Part shown: piece by piece, positions 19,949 through 29,021 of the stretch | Numbering within the stretch: the first letter of the stretch is position 1 | Layout: each line of letters starts with the position of its first letter | Assembly (NCBI RefSeq): GCF_020667895.1 | Contig: NZ_JAFMPS010000010.1 | Span: 1-64,000, forward strand | DNA: 64,000 nucleotides | Direction of reading: 5' to 3' | Source: Alcanivorax sp. 1008 | GTDB taxonomy: Bacteria; Pseudomonadota; Gammaproteobacteria; Pseudomonadales; Alcanivoracaceae | Program-made: the position numbers and the translations under genes | Notes under the pieces: model-generated | What the model was told of the DNA's origin: nothing | What the model saw: the letters and a program-made list of their open reading frames with translations, nothing else | Database searches by the model: none

Positions 19949-19973
19949 CATTTCTATCCCTGCGGCCTAGAAT
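19945..19973 (+). promoter_or_regulatory. sigma70 promoter of dacA
   Basis: -35 CTGACA (19945-19950), a 17-base spacer and -10 TAGAAT (19968-19973). The -35 overlaps the rlpA stop. The following GCGCACA matches the sequence after the rRNA promoter -10 in this window. It would give dacA its own transcript with a leader of about 80 bases. Confidence 0.7.
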
Positions 19974-19994
19974 GCGCACAACCTGTGCCCGTAA

Positions 19995-20041
19995 CGGGAA
20001 TTATTCCCGCCAACGCGGTCAAATGGCACTGATTCAGTGCC
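19995..20041 (+). repeat. two short inverted repeats in the dacA leader
   Basis: First repeat: CGGGAAT-T-ATTCCCG at 19995-20009, a perfect 7-1-7 palindrome. Second repeat: GGCACTG-ATT-CAGTGCC at 20025-20041, a perfect 7-3-7 hairpin ending 18 bases before the dacA ATG. They could be a protein site or RNA structure near the ribosome-binding region. No known regulator was matched. Confidence 0.5.
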
Positions 20042-20059
20042 CTGCAATGCGAGAAAATC

Positions 20060-21214
20060 ATGACACGACTCCGACTTCCACGGCTTGTTACCCTGATGAC
20101 CGCGCTGCTACTGCCGCTCAGCGCCAGTGCAGAATCGCTGATTGCCCGTGCACCCCAGATCGCCGCCAGCGGCTACATTCTGATGGACGCCGCCAGCGGC
20201 CATGTACTTGTGGCTCACAATGCAGATGAGCGCCTCCCTCCCGCCAGCCTGACCAAAATGATGACCTCCTATGTCGCTGATCACGAACTGGAGCGCGGCA
20301 ATATTTCCCTGGCGGATGAGGTTTTGGTAAGCGTCAAGGCTTGGCGAACCGGCGGCTCACGTATGTTTATCCGCGAAGGTACCCGGGTAAACCTCCATGA
20401 GCTTCTCAAGGGCATTATTATCGTCTCTGGCAACGACGCCAGTGTCGCCATCGCAGAGCACGTTGCTGGCAGCGAAGACGCCTTCGCCGACCTAATGAAC
20501 CGTCATGCGGAACGCCTCAACATGACCAACAGCCATTTCCGCAATGCTACTGGCCTGCCAGCAGACGGTCACTATAGCAGCGCTCGCGACATGGCCCTTT
20601 TGGCGCTGGCAATCATTAATGACTATCCAGAACACTATCCGCTATATGCTGAAAAAAGTTTCACCTACAACAACATCACCCAGCAAAATCGCAATTTGCT
20701 GCTATGGCGGGATGACAAAGTTGACGGTCTGAAAACCGGCCACACAGAAGAAGCGGGCTATTGCCTTGTGGCGTCCGGGAAGCAGGGTGACCAACGGCTG
20801 ATCAGTGTAGTAATGGGCACCAGTTCGGAGCAGGCCCGAGCGGTCGAGACGCAAAAGCTGCTGACCTGGGGATTCCGGTTTTTCGAAACCTACCATGCCT
20901 ACAACGCTGGCGACACGCTATCTGAAGTGCAAGTCTGGATGGGTAAAAATGACAAACTGGCGATCGGCCCGATAAATGACCTGGTGATGACCATTCCTCG
21001 CAACAGCCAACAACGCCTGAAAGCCGAGATGAAGGTCAACCCTGAAATTCGTGCCCCGATCAGCAAGGGCGAGACCCTGGGCAGTGTGGTTGTCAGCCTG
21101 GATGGCGAGGTGTTGCTGGATCGTCCACTTGTGGCTCTGAACGATGTGGAACAGGCTGGATTATTCAAGCGCCTGTGGCACCGCATCCGCCTGTTCTTTG
21201 CTGGCCTGTTTTGA
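20060..21214 (+). CDS. dacA: D-alanyl-D-alanine carboxypeptidase (PBP5/6 family)
   Basis: Trims the terminal D-Ala from peptidoglycan pentapeptides. The 384-residue product has a Sec signal peptide cut near LSASA, then the serine peptidase S11 domain with SLTK in PPASLTKMMTSY, SGN in VSGNDASVA and KTG in LKTGHTEEAGYC. A beta-rich PBP5 C-domain follows. It ends with a basic/aromatic helix (FKRLWHRIRLFFAGLF), the membrane-anchoring amphipath of this family. It has its own promoter after rlpA and precedes dat. Confidence 0.95.
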   Translation: MTRLRLPRLVTLMTALLLPLSASAESLIARAPQIAASGYILMDAASGHVLVAHNADERLPPASLTKMMTSYVADHELERGNISLADEVLVSVKAWRTGGSRMFIREGTRVNLHELLKGIIIVSGNDASVAIAEHVAGSEDAFADLMNRHAERLNMTNSHFRNATGLPADGHYSSARDMALLALAIINDYPEHYPLYAEKSFTYNNITQQNRNLLLWRDDKVDGLKTGHTEEAGYCLVASGKQGDQRLISVVMGTSSEQARAVETQKLLTWGFRFFETYHAYNAGDTLSEVQVWMGKNDKLAIGPINDLVMTIPRNSQQRLKAEMKVNPEIRAPISKGETLGSVVVSLDGEVLLDRPLVALNDVEQAGLFKRLWHRIRLFFAGLF

Positions 21215-21243
21215 TTTCTGCTCACTCTGGTTGAGATGCGAAA

Positions 21244-22107
21244 ATGGCCATTGCTTACCTTAATGAACAGTTTTTACCTCTTGAGCATGCTCGTATTTCG
21301 CCTCTTGATCGTGGCTTTCTGTTCGCCGACGGCGTCTATGAAGTTATCCCTGCCTACGCCGGCAAGCTATTTCGTCTGGATAAGCACCTACAGCGTCTGG
21401 CCCACTCTCTGGCAGCCATCGAAATCACCAATCCACACTCGACCGACGAGTGGACTGCTCTGTTCGAGGAACTAATCCAGCAAAATGGCGGCGGTAACAT
21501 TTATATCTATCTGCAAGTTACCCGTGGCGCGACAACAAGACGTGACCATGCTTTTCCAAACCCGCCAGTAGCGCCAACAGTTTTCGCCATGACCGGGCAC
21601 ATCGCCACCCCAGCCGCTGACATGCCGGATACGGCACAAGGCGTCACGGTAGTCACACTTGATGACATCCGCTGGAGCCGCTGCGACATCAAAAGCGTGG
21701 CCCTGCTGGCCAATATCCTGATGCGCCAGCAAGCCGTGGCCGAGGGCGCAGCTGAAGCAATCCTGATCCGTGACGGGTTTGCCACAGAGGGCTCTGCCAG
21801 TAACTTCTTTATCGTTAAGGACGGCCTCATAACCACCCCGCCGAAAAGCCACTTAATCCTGCCGGGAATCACTCGTGATCTGGTGGTCGAGCTGGCTCAA
21901 CAGAACAATATGCTGATTGAGGAGCGTGAGGTCACTGAGGCCGAACTTCGCAGCGCCGATGAAATCTGGCTGTCCAGCTCTACCAAGGAAGTGGTACCGG
22001 TAACCCGTCTGAATGGGCATACCCTTGGCGATGGCAAACCTGGTCCGCTTTGGAAACAGATGGCACGCCATTATGTCGACTACAAACGCCGCCTGTGTGG
22101 CTTGTAA
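21244..22107 (+). CDS. dat: D-amino acid aminotransferase (class IV PLP enzyme)
   Basis: Fold-type IV PLP transaminase related to IlvE and PabC. The 287-residue product has the opening LDRGFLFADGVYEV, the Schiff-base Lys in CDIKSVALLANI and the phosphate-binding EGSASNFF segment. The family assignment to D-alanine/2-oxoglutarate transamination (D-Glu supply for peptidoglycan) is supported by its place between dacA and ybeD-lipB in many related genomes. Class IV substrate calls by sequence alone are uncertain. Confidence 0.85.
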   Translation: MAIAYLNEQFLPLEHARISPLDRGFLFADGVYEVIPAYAGKLFRLDKHLQRLAHSLAAIEITNPHSTDEWTALFEELIQQNGGGNIYIYLQVTRGATTRRDHAFPNPPVAPTVFAMTGHIATPAADMPDTAQGVTVVTLDDIRWSRCDIKSVALLANILMRQQAVAEGAAEAILIRDGFATEGSASNFFIVKDGLITTPPKSHLILPGITRDLVVELAQQNNMLIEEREVTEAELRSADEIWLSSSTKEVVPVTRLNGHTLGDGKPGPLWKQMARHYVDYKRRLCGL

Positions 22108-22157
22108 TCTGGTCAACAGGCTCCATATAGCAAACTACCAAGTTGGCGAGACACCCC

Positions 22158-22427
22158 ATGACCATTAACGAAGAACTCTGGGAATTCCCCCACGAAATGA
22201 CCTTGAAAGTAATGGGGGCAGCGGATAGCCCGCTTGAGCAAGCAGTGGTTGCCATCCTTACCCAACACCTGGAAGACTTTGACCCAAATACACACCTCTC
22301 CGTAAAACCCAGTGCAAAGGGAAACTATATCTCGGTAAATGCCCGCATCACTGTCCAGCACCGCGACCATGTCACTAACATCTATGCGGAACTTAACGCC
22401 TGCAGTCACGTTAAAGTGGTATTCTAA
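22158..22427 (+). CDS. ybeD: YbeD family protein (DUF493)
   Basis: A small ACT-like alpha/beta protein of unknown biochemical role, usually encoded just upstream of lipB. The 89-residue product (LWEFPHEMTLKVMG near the start, HVKVVF at the end) matches the family throughout. ATG 22158 was chosen over an in-frame TTG at 22143. Here the usual ybeD-lipB adjacency is broken by about 5.9 kb of minus-strand genes. Confidence 0.9.
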   Translation: MTINEELWEFPHEMTLKVMGAADSPLEQAVVAILTQHLEDFDPNTHLSVKPSAKGNYISVNARITVQHRDHVTNIYAELNACSHVKVVF

Positions 22428-22501
22428 ATAATCTTGCGCACATCGAGAGCCGAAGCTCACTGCACACTACTGCAGTAGAATAAATCGACAACGTGATCTG
22501 G

Positions 22502-24166
22502 CTACTTGGCACCGAGGTGGCATGAGGAGAACATATCCATATCTTCCTGATACTCTGATGTGGAGACACCCATAAAACCAATAAGCGAGTGAAAAATATT
22601 GTCATGACTCAAAGGTTTGTCACGATGGCGCTTTAAGCAGTCAAGATCAAATCCGCTCTGTACCACTTCCTGTTTAGACAGCCAGACCATCATTGGCACA
22701 TGCGTTTGAGACGACGGCGCCAGAGAATATGGCAGCCCATGAAGATATATTCCATTCTCACCAAGTGACTCTCCGTGATCCGATACATAAAGCATTGCAG
22801 TGCTAGCGCGACCCTCATCGGCAAGGCCTTTTAAATATTCCAGTACCTGACCCAGAAAGAAATCGGTATAGAAGATCGTATTGTCATAAGCATTAATCAC
22901 TTTCTGACTGTCACACTCAGAAAGTACATTGCTGGTGCACTCTGGAAGAAACTTTTTATACTCCGGCGTTGTTCGCTTGTAGTAAGCGGGCCCATGACTA
23001 CCCATCTGATGCATAACCACCAAGGTCTTCCGCGGCTCAGACTCTGTGCTGGCATCTTTGTACAGAGACTTCATATTCGCCAGCATTATCTCATCTTTAC
23101 ATTCATCTTGATCACAAAGATCTTTGTGCTTCATAGACTGAACCCGGTCACATACCCCTTTACAGCCAGACTGATTATCCAGCCACAACACTGATACGCC
23201 GGCACGCTTCAATACATCAAGAACGCTCTCATACTCCCCTGCATGGCCATCCCCTCCACTACGCCTGCCAAGAGGAGAAAACATGCAGGGCAGAGATGAA
23301 GCAGTTGATGTGCCGCAGGAACTGACAGAAGAGAAATACACCAGACCCTGCTCTGCTTGCCAGCGCTCCATGACAGGATTAGTTTGGCGGGAATAGCCCG
23401 CCAAAGAAAAATGATCTGCCCTTGCAGTCTCCCCCACCACCAGCACCATCAATGAAGGCAGTCCATCTACATCGATGCCAAGGTGGGCGTCTGTTGCGAC
23501 TTGATGGAATTCCCTTGAGGCCGAAAACCACCTTTGATGAACGACAAAGGCAGCAGAGTACACACTGCTGGCCGGATTAATCTGATAACGAAAGTCGGGA
23601 TGGCTGCGCATCACTGAGGTGAGGCTTTGGTAGAAAAAAAGTACCGTCAAAACGATGATAGCCAGGGTTATTGAGGCTGCAAGTAGGTTATACGCAGCCT
23701 GACGAAAGAACGGCTTCCACTGCACTGACCTTGACCAAAGAAACCATATGGGTGGAATGGACACTATCGCAACCGACTGAATCATTGCCCAAGAAAGAAG
23801 GTCCAGTGACTCAGCCATATCAGTATCGAAAACATTAGTTGCCATTCCCGGGTCAATAACAACGCCGTAGGTCGTCATAAAATAGCTGGCTAATCCTGCG
23901 GTCATAAGCAGTAAGGTTGCCAGAGGCTTAAATAAGCGAGGCCACGCTACCAAAATAAGAAGCAAAGAGCTGATTTCGACCAGCAACAGCGCGAAACCGC
24001 CCAGCCACAGGTTCTGCTTCCAGACAGGCGCAGCAACATATGCCAGAGATCGCCAAAGAGGTATATTGCCAAACACTGCCAACCACACCGCCAGCAGCAA
24101 AGCCATCACATAGGGAGATATAGCCGTACGTGACAAGATGCTCAGATAGTCTTGTCGGAAACGCAT
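22502..24166 (-). CDS. eptA: phosphoethanolamine transferase (EptA/MCR-like, lipid A modifying)
   Basis: Inner-membrane enzyme moving phosphoethanolamine from phosphatidylethanolamine to lipid A phosphates, which lowers polymyxin binding. The 554-residue product has five hydrophobic helices in the first 200 residues and a periplasmic sulfatase-fold domain. The Zn-site glutamate is in VVGETARADHF, the nucleophilic Thr in CGTSTASSLPCMFSP, and the DHGESLGENG motif follows. Many paired Cys are present, as expected in this family. The start is ATG 24166; a TTG two codons earlier was rejected. The DNA is visibly more AT-rich than its neighbours. A PmrA-like box lies about 50 bases upstream. Membership in EptA is clear; whether it confers resistance is unknown. 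Confidence 0.88.
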   Translation of the reverse strand: MRFRQDYLSILSRTAISPYVMALLLAVWLAVFGNIPLWRSLAYVAAPVWKQNLWLGGFALLLVEISSLLLILVAWPRLFKPLATLLLMTAGLASYFMTTYGVVIDPGMATNVFDTDMAESLDLLSWAMIQSVAIVSIPPIWFLWSRSVQWKPFFRQAAYNLLAASITLAIIVLTVLFFYQSLTSVMRSHPDFRYQINPASSVYSAAFVVHQRWFSASREFHQVATDAHLGIDVDGLPSLMVLVVGETARADHFSLAGYSRQTNPVMERWQAEQGLVYFSSVSSCGTSTASSLPCMFSPLGRRSGGDGHAGEYESVLDVLKRAGVSVLWLDNQSGCKGVCDRVQSMKHKDLCDQDECKDEIMLANMKSLYKDASTESEPRKTLVVMHQMGSHGPAYYKRTTPEYKKFLPECTSNVLSECDSQKVINAYDNTIFYTDFFLGQVLEYLKGLADEGRASTAMLYVSDHGESLGENGIYLHGLPYSLAPSSQTHVPMMVWLSKQEVVQSGFDLDCLKRHRDKPLSHDNIFHSLIGFMGVSTSEYQEDMDMFSSCHLGAK

Positions 24167-24215
24167 GATCAATTCTCTGGTTAACCGATACTCCCTTCCA
24201 TTTCCTCACACCTGT

Positions 24216-24232
24216 CTTAACACAACCTTAAA
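24216..24232 (-). promoter_or_regulatory. candidate PmrA (BasR) box upstream of eptA
   Basis: The minus strand reads TTTAAG-GTTGT-GTTAAG, two direct half-sites five bases apart, close to the Pseudomonas PmrA consensus CTTAAGGTTNNCTTAAG. It overlaps the stop codon of the upstream gene and ends about 50 bases before the eptA ATG, a suitable position for activation. No pmrAB genes are in the window. Confidence 0.5.
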
Positions 24233-25259
24233 GCCCTGAGAGGTTTACTCTTAACACCACCTTACCTGTACTTTTCCCGGATCGAAGGCAATCCAACGCC
24301 CCGTGAGCATCAGAGAACGGGAATTGGTGACCCACGTATGGTGGAGGCAGGTCAATCTGCTGCAACTCATCCAGCAGCGCATGCATACGCTCCTGCCGCT
24401 GCCATAGCCAGATCAAGTTAAAAGCCAGTACAGACTTGTTCTCACTGATCATCGACATCACGTCATATCTTGGCCGGCGGAGAAATTTCCAGATAGCACT
24501 GAAGTAGTTGGGACGACTACCAGTGGGGGTAAACTCTGCCGCGCCAAAGACCACCAACCGCCCCATTGGCTCAAGGGCCGCAAAGCTGGCCAGCTGCACT
24601 TCCCCGCCGATGGCATCCAGTACCAAATCAAAACGTCGACCCTGACGGCGTAGCTGTGATGAAAATGAATGCTCTCGCACTAACACGTCGGAAAATCCCT
24701 CAGAAAGCAATAGCTCCAGCTTATCTGCCGAGCCAACACTACCAACCGGGATCGCACCGACGGCGCGGGCCAGTCGCATGGCCTGCAAGCCAACTCCACC
24801 CGCTGCGCTATGAATCAACACCTTATGCCCCGGCTGAATGTCACCAAGCGCTTTCAACGCATACCAGGCGGTCAGTGTCTGGGCCAGAAAGGCTGCTCCC
24901 TGTGCATCATCCCAACCCGGTGGAATCAGGTGAACATACTCTTCAGGGCTATCAATCACCGTGGCATAGCCGCCGAAGCGGGTTACACCCATTACCCGGT
25001 CACCAACACAGAAACCTTCCACATTCTGTCCGATAGCAACGATCTCACCAGCGTACTCCAGCCCCGGAATAAAGCTTCCTTCAGGAGTGGCGGAATAAAG
25101 ACCTGTCAGGGCAAAAATATCAGCGAAGTTCAACCCCACCGCTGTTACCTGTACACGCACAGCACGGGCATCCAGCTCGGGCACTGACTCACTCTGCAGC
25201 GTCAAGCTGTTCAAACTGCCTGCTTTCGGAGTGCGCCAAACTTGTCGCTGAATAGTCAT
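24228..25259 (-). CDS. medium-chain dehydrogenase/reductase, VAT1-like quinone oxidoreductase
   Basis: NADPH-dependent MDR superfamily enzyme without zinc. The 343-residue product has a GroES-like N-domain with NFADIFALTGLY and PGLEYAGEIVAIG, and a Rossmann domain with HSAAGGVGLQAMRLARA. The C-terminal half, with DVMSMISENKSVLAFNLIWLW, matches the synaptic-vesicle VAT-1 / quinone-oxidoreductase subgroup. Likely an alkenal or quinone reductase, perhaps protective against oxidative damage. It starts seven bases after the cupredoxin stop and so is probably in the copA transcript. Confidence 0.82.
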   Translation of the reverse strand: MTIQRQVWRTPKAGSLNSLTLQSESVPELDARAVRVQVTAVGLNFADIFALTGLYSATPEGSFIPGLEYAGEIVAIGQNVEGFCVGDRVMGVTRFGGYATVIDSPEEYVHLIPPGWDDAQGAAFLAQTLTAWYALKALGDIQPGHKVLIHSAAGGVGLQAMRLARAVGAIPVGSVGSADKLELLLSEGFSDVLVREHSFSSQLRRQGRRFDLVLDAIGGEVQLASFAALEPMGRLVVFGAAEFTPTGSRPNYFSAIWKFLRRPRYDVMSMISENKSVLAFNLIWLWQRQERMHALLDELQQIDLPPPYVGHQFPFSDAHGALDCLRSGKSTGKVVLRVNLSGL

Positions 25260-25266
25260 AATTTGC

Positions 25267-25629
25267 CTAGCCCACCCTCAAGACACCCTGATACATGTTC
25301 ATCTGGCAATGGAAACGATATTCACCTGGTTCCATTGCCGGAAGCTCTATGTCGTGCCGGCGGTCAATCGGCAATGCTTCATTGATGCCAAGGCCATCAA
25401 CGATCAGGTACTCAGCACAAGGACTGGCATCCTCACGCAACACCCGGAGGGTAACGGGCTGCCCTGCCGGACTATCTATCAAAGCCGGACTGTAAGTTCC
25501 GTTGGCAACCCGTATCTCGATTATCCCGGCTTTGGTGTTAACTGCTTTGCGCGGCGTCCATAGCCAGAACCACCAGACAATCATCATCATTGCTGCCAGT
25601 CCCGCAGCGTTTACCAGCACAGTGCTCAT
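25267..25629 (-). CDS. membrane-anchored cupredoxin-like protein
   Basis: The 120-residue product has one N-terminal membrane helix (about residues 4-24, with WWFWLW) and a cupredoxin_1-type domain. Potential copper ligands are the Cys in DASPCAEY and the His, Cys and Met in [10 protein letters not shown]. Similar small proteins are often encoded with copper-exporting ATPases and are thought to hand over or hold periplasmic copper. Its start overlaps the copA stop as ATGA (25626-25629), so the two are co-translated. Confidence 0.82.
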   Translation of the reverse strand: MSTVLVNAAGLAAMMMIVWWFWLWTPRKAVNTKAGIIEIRVANGTYSPALIDSPAGQPVTLRVLREDASPCAEYLIVDGLGINEALPIDRRHDIELPAMEPGEYRFHCQMNMYQGVLRVG

Positions 25630-28151
25630 ACCATCTCCTTGGCTGGGCGTGCCTGGAAAAATCTCAACCGGTTGGCATTGGATACTACCGTAACTGATGA
25701 CAGCGACATGGCGAGCCCGGCGATAACAGGACTAAACATCATTCCGGTAACCGGATAAAGCAGCCCCGCAGCCACTGGAATACCGAGCACATTGTAGAGA
25801 AATGCACCAACAAGGTTCTGACGAATATTACGCACCGTGGCCGATGACACAGCAATGGCATCGACCACTCCGTGCAAGGACCCACCCATCAGCGTAATGC
25901 CCGCACTTTCAATTGCCACATCCGTTCCTGTTCCGATGGCGAATCCAACATCGGCTTCGGCAAGAGCTGGCGCATCATTAATGCCGTCACCAACCATGGC
26001 CACCCGCTCTCCCTTGTCACGCAACGCGCGCACGTGCAAGGCCTTATCGGCGGGCAAAACCTCGGCGATAACTTCATCAATACCAGCTTGCTTGCCAATC
26101 GCCTCAGCGGTACTGCGAACATCGCCAGTGATCATCACTACCTTTAATCCACGGGCATGCATACGCGCCACTGCTGCACGGGCATCAGTCTTAATCTGAT
26201 CACGCACGCCAATCACACCGATCAGCGTTTTATCCATTGCCAGAAATAAAGGGGTACCGGCCTGCTCAGCAATCCCGGCGGCATCTGCCGTGGCCGCGCT
26301 TGCATCAATTCCCAGATCAGCCAGCCAGCGCAGATTGCCGATTCTGGCCACACCGCCCTGATAGCTCGCCTGCACACCTTTGCCATTTTCAGCGATGAAG
26401 TCACTCACATCCAGGGCAGGCAGACTTTGCTCCTTGGCGGCCTCAAGAACCGCAAAGGCAAGAGGGTGTTCAGACGCATTCTCCAGCGCGGCGGCCAATG
26501 CCAGCACTTTATCCCGTGACCAGTCGGCATAACTAAATACATCGGTAACCGATGGTTTTCCTTGCGTAATGGTGCCGGTTTTATCCAGAACAATAGTGGT
26601 CAGCTGCGATGCTGTTTGCAGTGCTGCACCCTGACGGATAAGAATGCCCGACTCCGCTGCCTTTCCCACCCCAACCATCACCGACATGGGCGTTGCCAGT
26701 CCAAGCGCACAGGGACAAGCGATAATCAGCACCGTGGTCAATGCCACCATGGCATAACTGGCGCGTGGCTCCGGCCCCACGTTAAACCAAGCCAGTGCAG
26801 CACCAATGGCAACCAGCATCACCACCGGCACAAAAACCGCAGACACCTGATCTGCCAGTCGGCCAATCGGCGGGCGCGAGCCCTGTGCCTTTTTTACCAA
26901 AGCAATAATCTGGGCCAACGCGGTGTCTTTACCGACCCGGGTAGCCCGATAAATCAGGCTACCCTGCTGATTTATCGTCCCGGCGGAAACCATATCCCCA
27001 GCCTGTTTGCTAACCGGCATGGGCTCACCCGTCAGCATAGACTCATCCACCAGAGTAGAACCGCTTTCCACCACGCCATCGACAGCAATTTTCTCACCCG
27101 GTCGAACTCGCAAGCGCATGCCTGTGACTACCAGTGCAATATCGACATCTTCTTCACTACCATCATCGTCGACCCGTCGTGCAGTGGTAGCTCGCAGGCC
27201 GAGCAGGCGCTTGATTGCCTGACCAGAGCGACCGCGGGCGCGCAACTCCAGCGCCAGCCCCATATTGATAAAGCCGACAATCATCACAGAGGCTTCGAAA
27301 TAGACATGCCTCGCCTGCTCTGGTAACAGCGATGGCGCCAGCACCGCCACCATGGAGTACAGCCAGGCAGTACCAGTACCAATGGCGATCAGCGTATCCA
27401 TATTGGCGTTATGGTGGACGGCTGCCTTCCAGGCACCGACAAAGAAATGCCCGCCAGCAATTACCAGCACAGCAAGCGTCAACAGGCCGACTAGTAACCA
27501 GACCAGCTGACTGATACCTCCGCCATGCACCATCATGCTGCCACCAAACAACATCCATGCCATCAACGGAGCACCGAGGCCCAGTGCCAGCCAGGTGTCA
27601 CGAAGCAGGCGACGATAGAGCTGCTGCTCCGAGCGCTCTCGTTCCTGTTCAAGAGAGTCATCATCCGCTGTCGCTGACGCCCCATAACCAATCGCCTCAA
27701 TGGCGGCGATGAGCTGCTCGGGCTTTGCCGCGCCTTGCACATAAGCGCTGTGATCAGCCAGATTCATGCTGGCCCGCTCGACACCTGGCACAGACGACAG
27801 GGCGGTTTCTATGCTGCGAACACAACTGGCACAGGTGGCACCAGTAATAGCAAGCCGCACACCATCGACAGGAAACTGATCAGAAGGAAGTGGATCATCC
27901 ATGCTGCATGATTCAGGGGCCGCCTCCGAATCAGTTCCAATCGGCATAGCGTCAGGGGGATAACCAGCCTGCTCCAGCGCAGCAATCACCGCAGCCGAGT
28001 CTTGACCATCGATATGCAAATCGACTGTTTTAGCGGCAGCATCAACGACGATCTCGCTCACCCCGGCTAGCGGCTCCAGAGCAGCACGAACCTTGCGCGC
28101 GCAACCTGCGCAGGTCATCGCCGGAATAATTAAACGGATCTGTGTAGACAT
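25626..28151 (-). CDS. copA: copper-exporting P-type ATPase
   Basis: P1B-1 ATPase exporting Cu(I) from the cytosol. The 841-residue product has two N-terminal HMA domains (MTCAGC near residue 12 and ATCASC near 85), eight membrane helices with the CPC motif in [11 protein letters not shown], phosphorylation site DKTGT, and GDGINDAP. The last helices carry [11 protein letters not shown] and [12 protein letters not shown], the signature of the copper subgroup. It is first in the run copA-cupredoxin-VAT1-like, reading away from lipB. No CueR-type regulator gene is adjacent. Confidence 0.93.
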   Translation of the reverse strand: MSTQIRLIIPAMTCAGCARKVRAALEPLAGVSEIVVDAAAKTVDLHIDGQDSAAVIAALEQAGYPPDAMPIGTDSEAAPESCSMDDPLPSDQFPVDGVRLAITGATCASCVRSIETALSSVPGVERASMNLADHSAYVQGAAKPEQLIAAIEAIGYGASATADDDSLEQERERSEQQLYRRLLRDTWLALGLGAPLMAWMLFGGSMMVHGGGISQLVWLLVGLLTLAVLVIAGGHFFVGAWKAAVHHNANMDTLIAIGTGTAWLYSMVAVLAPSLLPEQARHVYFEASVMIVGFINMGLALELRARGRSGQAIKRLLGLRATTARRVDDDGSEEDVDIALVVTGMRLRVRPGEKIAVDGVVESGSTLVDESMLTGEPMPVSKQAGDMVSAGTINQQGSLIYRATRVGKDTALAQIIALVKKAQGSRPPIGRLADQVSAVFVPVVMLVAIGAALAWFNVGPEPRASYAMVALTTVLIIACPCALGLATPMSVMVGVGKAAESGILIRQGAALQTASQLTTIVLDKTGTITQGKPSVTDVFSYADWSRDKVLALAAALENASEHPLAFAVLEAAKEQSLPALDVSDFIAENGKGVQASYQGGVARIGNLRWLADLGIDASAATADAAGIAEQAGTPLFLAMDKTLIGVIGVRDQIKTDARAAVARMHARGLKVVMITGDVRSTAEAIGKQAGIDEVIAEVLPADKALHVRALRDKGERVAMVGDGINDAPALAEADVGFAIGTGTDVAIESAGITLMGGSLHGVVDAIAVSSATVRNIRQNLVGAFLYNVLGIPVAAGLLYPVTGMMFSPVIAGLAMSLSSVTVVSNANRLRFFQARPAKEMV

Positions 28152-28319
28152 TTCATGCTCCTGTGCTGGCTGATGGGAGCAGTCTCAAACCGCAGTGCGG
28201 CTCGCAGCGCCAACTTCACCAATCAACTCCAGAGTAAGCCCATAGTGACAGTGTGAACGAGATAGTTACCAACCGTTCAATTAAACATGTTCAAGATGAC
28301 TAGCGGGGCCAGTGACCTC

Positions 28320-28325
28320 TACAAT
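28320..28325 (+). promoter_or_regulatory. possible -10 of lipB
   Basis: TACAAT lies six bases before the preferred lipB ATG (28332), with ATGACT at 28296-28301 as an 18-base-spaced -35. If used, the transcript would start at or next to the initiation codon (leaderless). Confidence 0.35.
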
Positions 28326-28331
28326 CCCACC

Positions 28332-29021
28332 ATGCCGAACCTGCTGACCCGCCACCTCCCCTGCATCGACTATCAGCCCTGCTGGCAGGCGATGAAGGCC
28401 TTTACCGACCAGCGTGACCGCAACACGCCTGACGAGCTGTGGTTTCTGGAGCATCCTGATGTATTCACCCTCGGTCAGGCCGGCAAGCCGGAGCATGTGC
28501 TCAATCCAGGGTCTATCCCGCTGCTGCAGACAGATCGCGGCGGCCAGGTGACCTGGCATGGCCCCGGACAAACGGTGGGCTATCTGCTGTTCGATATTGC
28601 CCGCATGGGCATTGGCGCCCGTGAACTGGTCACTCGCATTGAACAAGCTATTGTCAGCTATCTGGCCACGCTGGATATTGAGGCGGCGCCCCGCGCAGAT
28701 GCGCCGGGCGTGTATGTGGGCGCCGCCAAGATTGCCTCGCTCGGGCTGCGCATCCGTCATGGCCGCAGCTACCATGGCCTGTCGCTCAATCGCGATGTAG
28801 ATATGGGCGTCTTTCAGCGTATCAACCCCTGCGGCCATATTGGCCAACCAATGACCAGTCTGGCTGTTCTCGGCGCCGACCCTGGCCGGCCGGCCGTGGA
28901 AGCAGGGCTACAGCAGGCACTATGCGAGCGCTTTGCGTTCGACAACGTCACTGCCGCCGGGCTGCCGGACTGGTACACTGGCACCCCAGCCAATATCCCG
29001 CAGGAGACCTCCGCGCCATGA
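28332..29021 (+). CDS. lipB: octanoyltransferase LipB
   Basis: Transfers octanoate from octanoyl-ACP to lipoyl domains of 2-oxoacid dehydrogenases and GcvH. The 229-residue product has [18 protein letters not shown], the catalytic Lys in [12 protein letters not shown], and the Cys in [15 protein letters not shown] prefer ATG 28332 ([10 protein letters not shown]), which aligns with the usual family start; in-frame ATGs at 28287 and 28296 would add 12-15 residues. It overlaps lipA by ATGA (29018-29021). Confidence 0.93.
   Translation: MPNLLTRHLPCIDYQPCWQAMKAFTDQRDRNTPDELWFLEHPDVFTLGQAGKPEHVLNPGSIPLLQTDRGGQVTWHGPGQTVGYLLFDIARMGIGARELVTRIEQAIVSYLATLDIEAAPRADAPGVYVGAAKIASLGLRIRHGRSYHGLSLNRDVDMGVFQRINPCGHIGQPMTSLAVLGADPGRPAVEAGLQQALCERFAFDNVTAAGLPDWYTGTPANIPQETSAP

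Noticed and set aside
22502-24166. Calling the EptA-like gene a mobile colistin-resistance (mcr) gene
   Set aside because: No IS element or plasmid feature flanks it; chromosomal eptA homologues are widespread.
26562-27326. 254-codon open frame antisense to copA
   Set aside because: It lies wholly within copA, which has every expected motif; the composition is that of a shadow of a GC-rich gene.
28201-28265. MerR/CueR-type operator upstream of copA
   Set aside because: The dyad around ACTCCAGAGT is poor and the -35/-10 order faces lipB, not copA.
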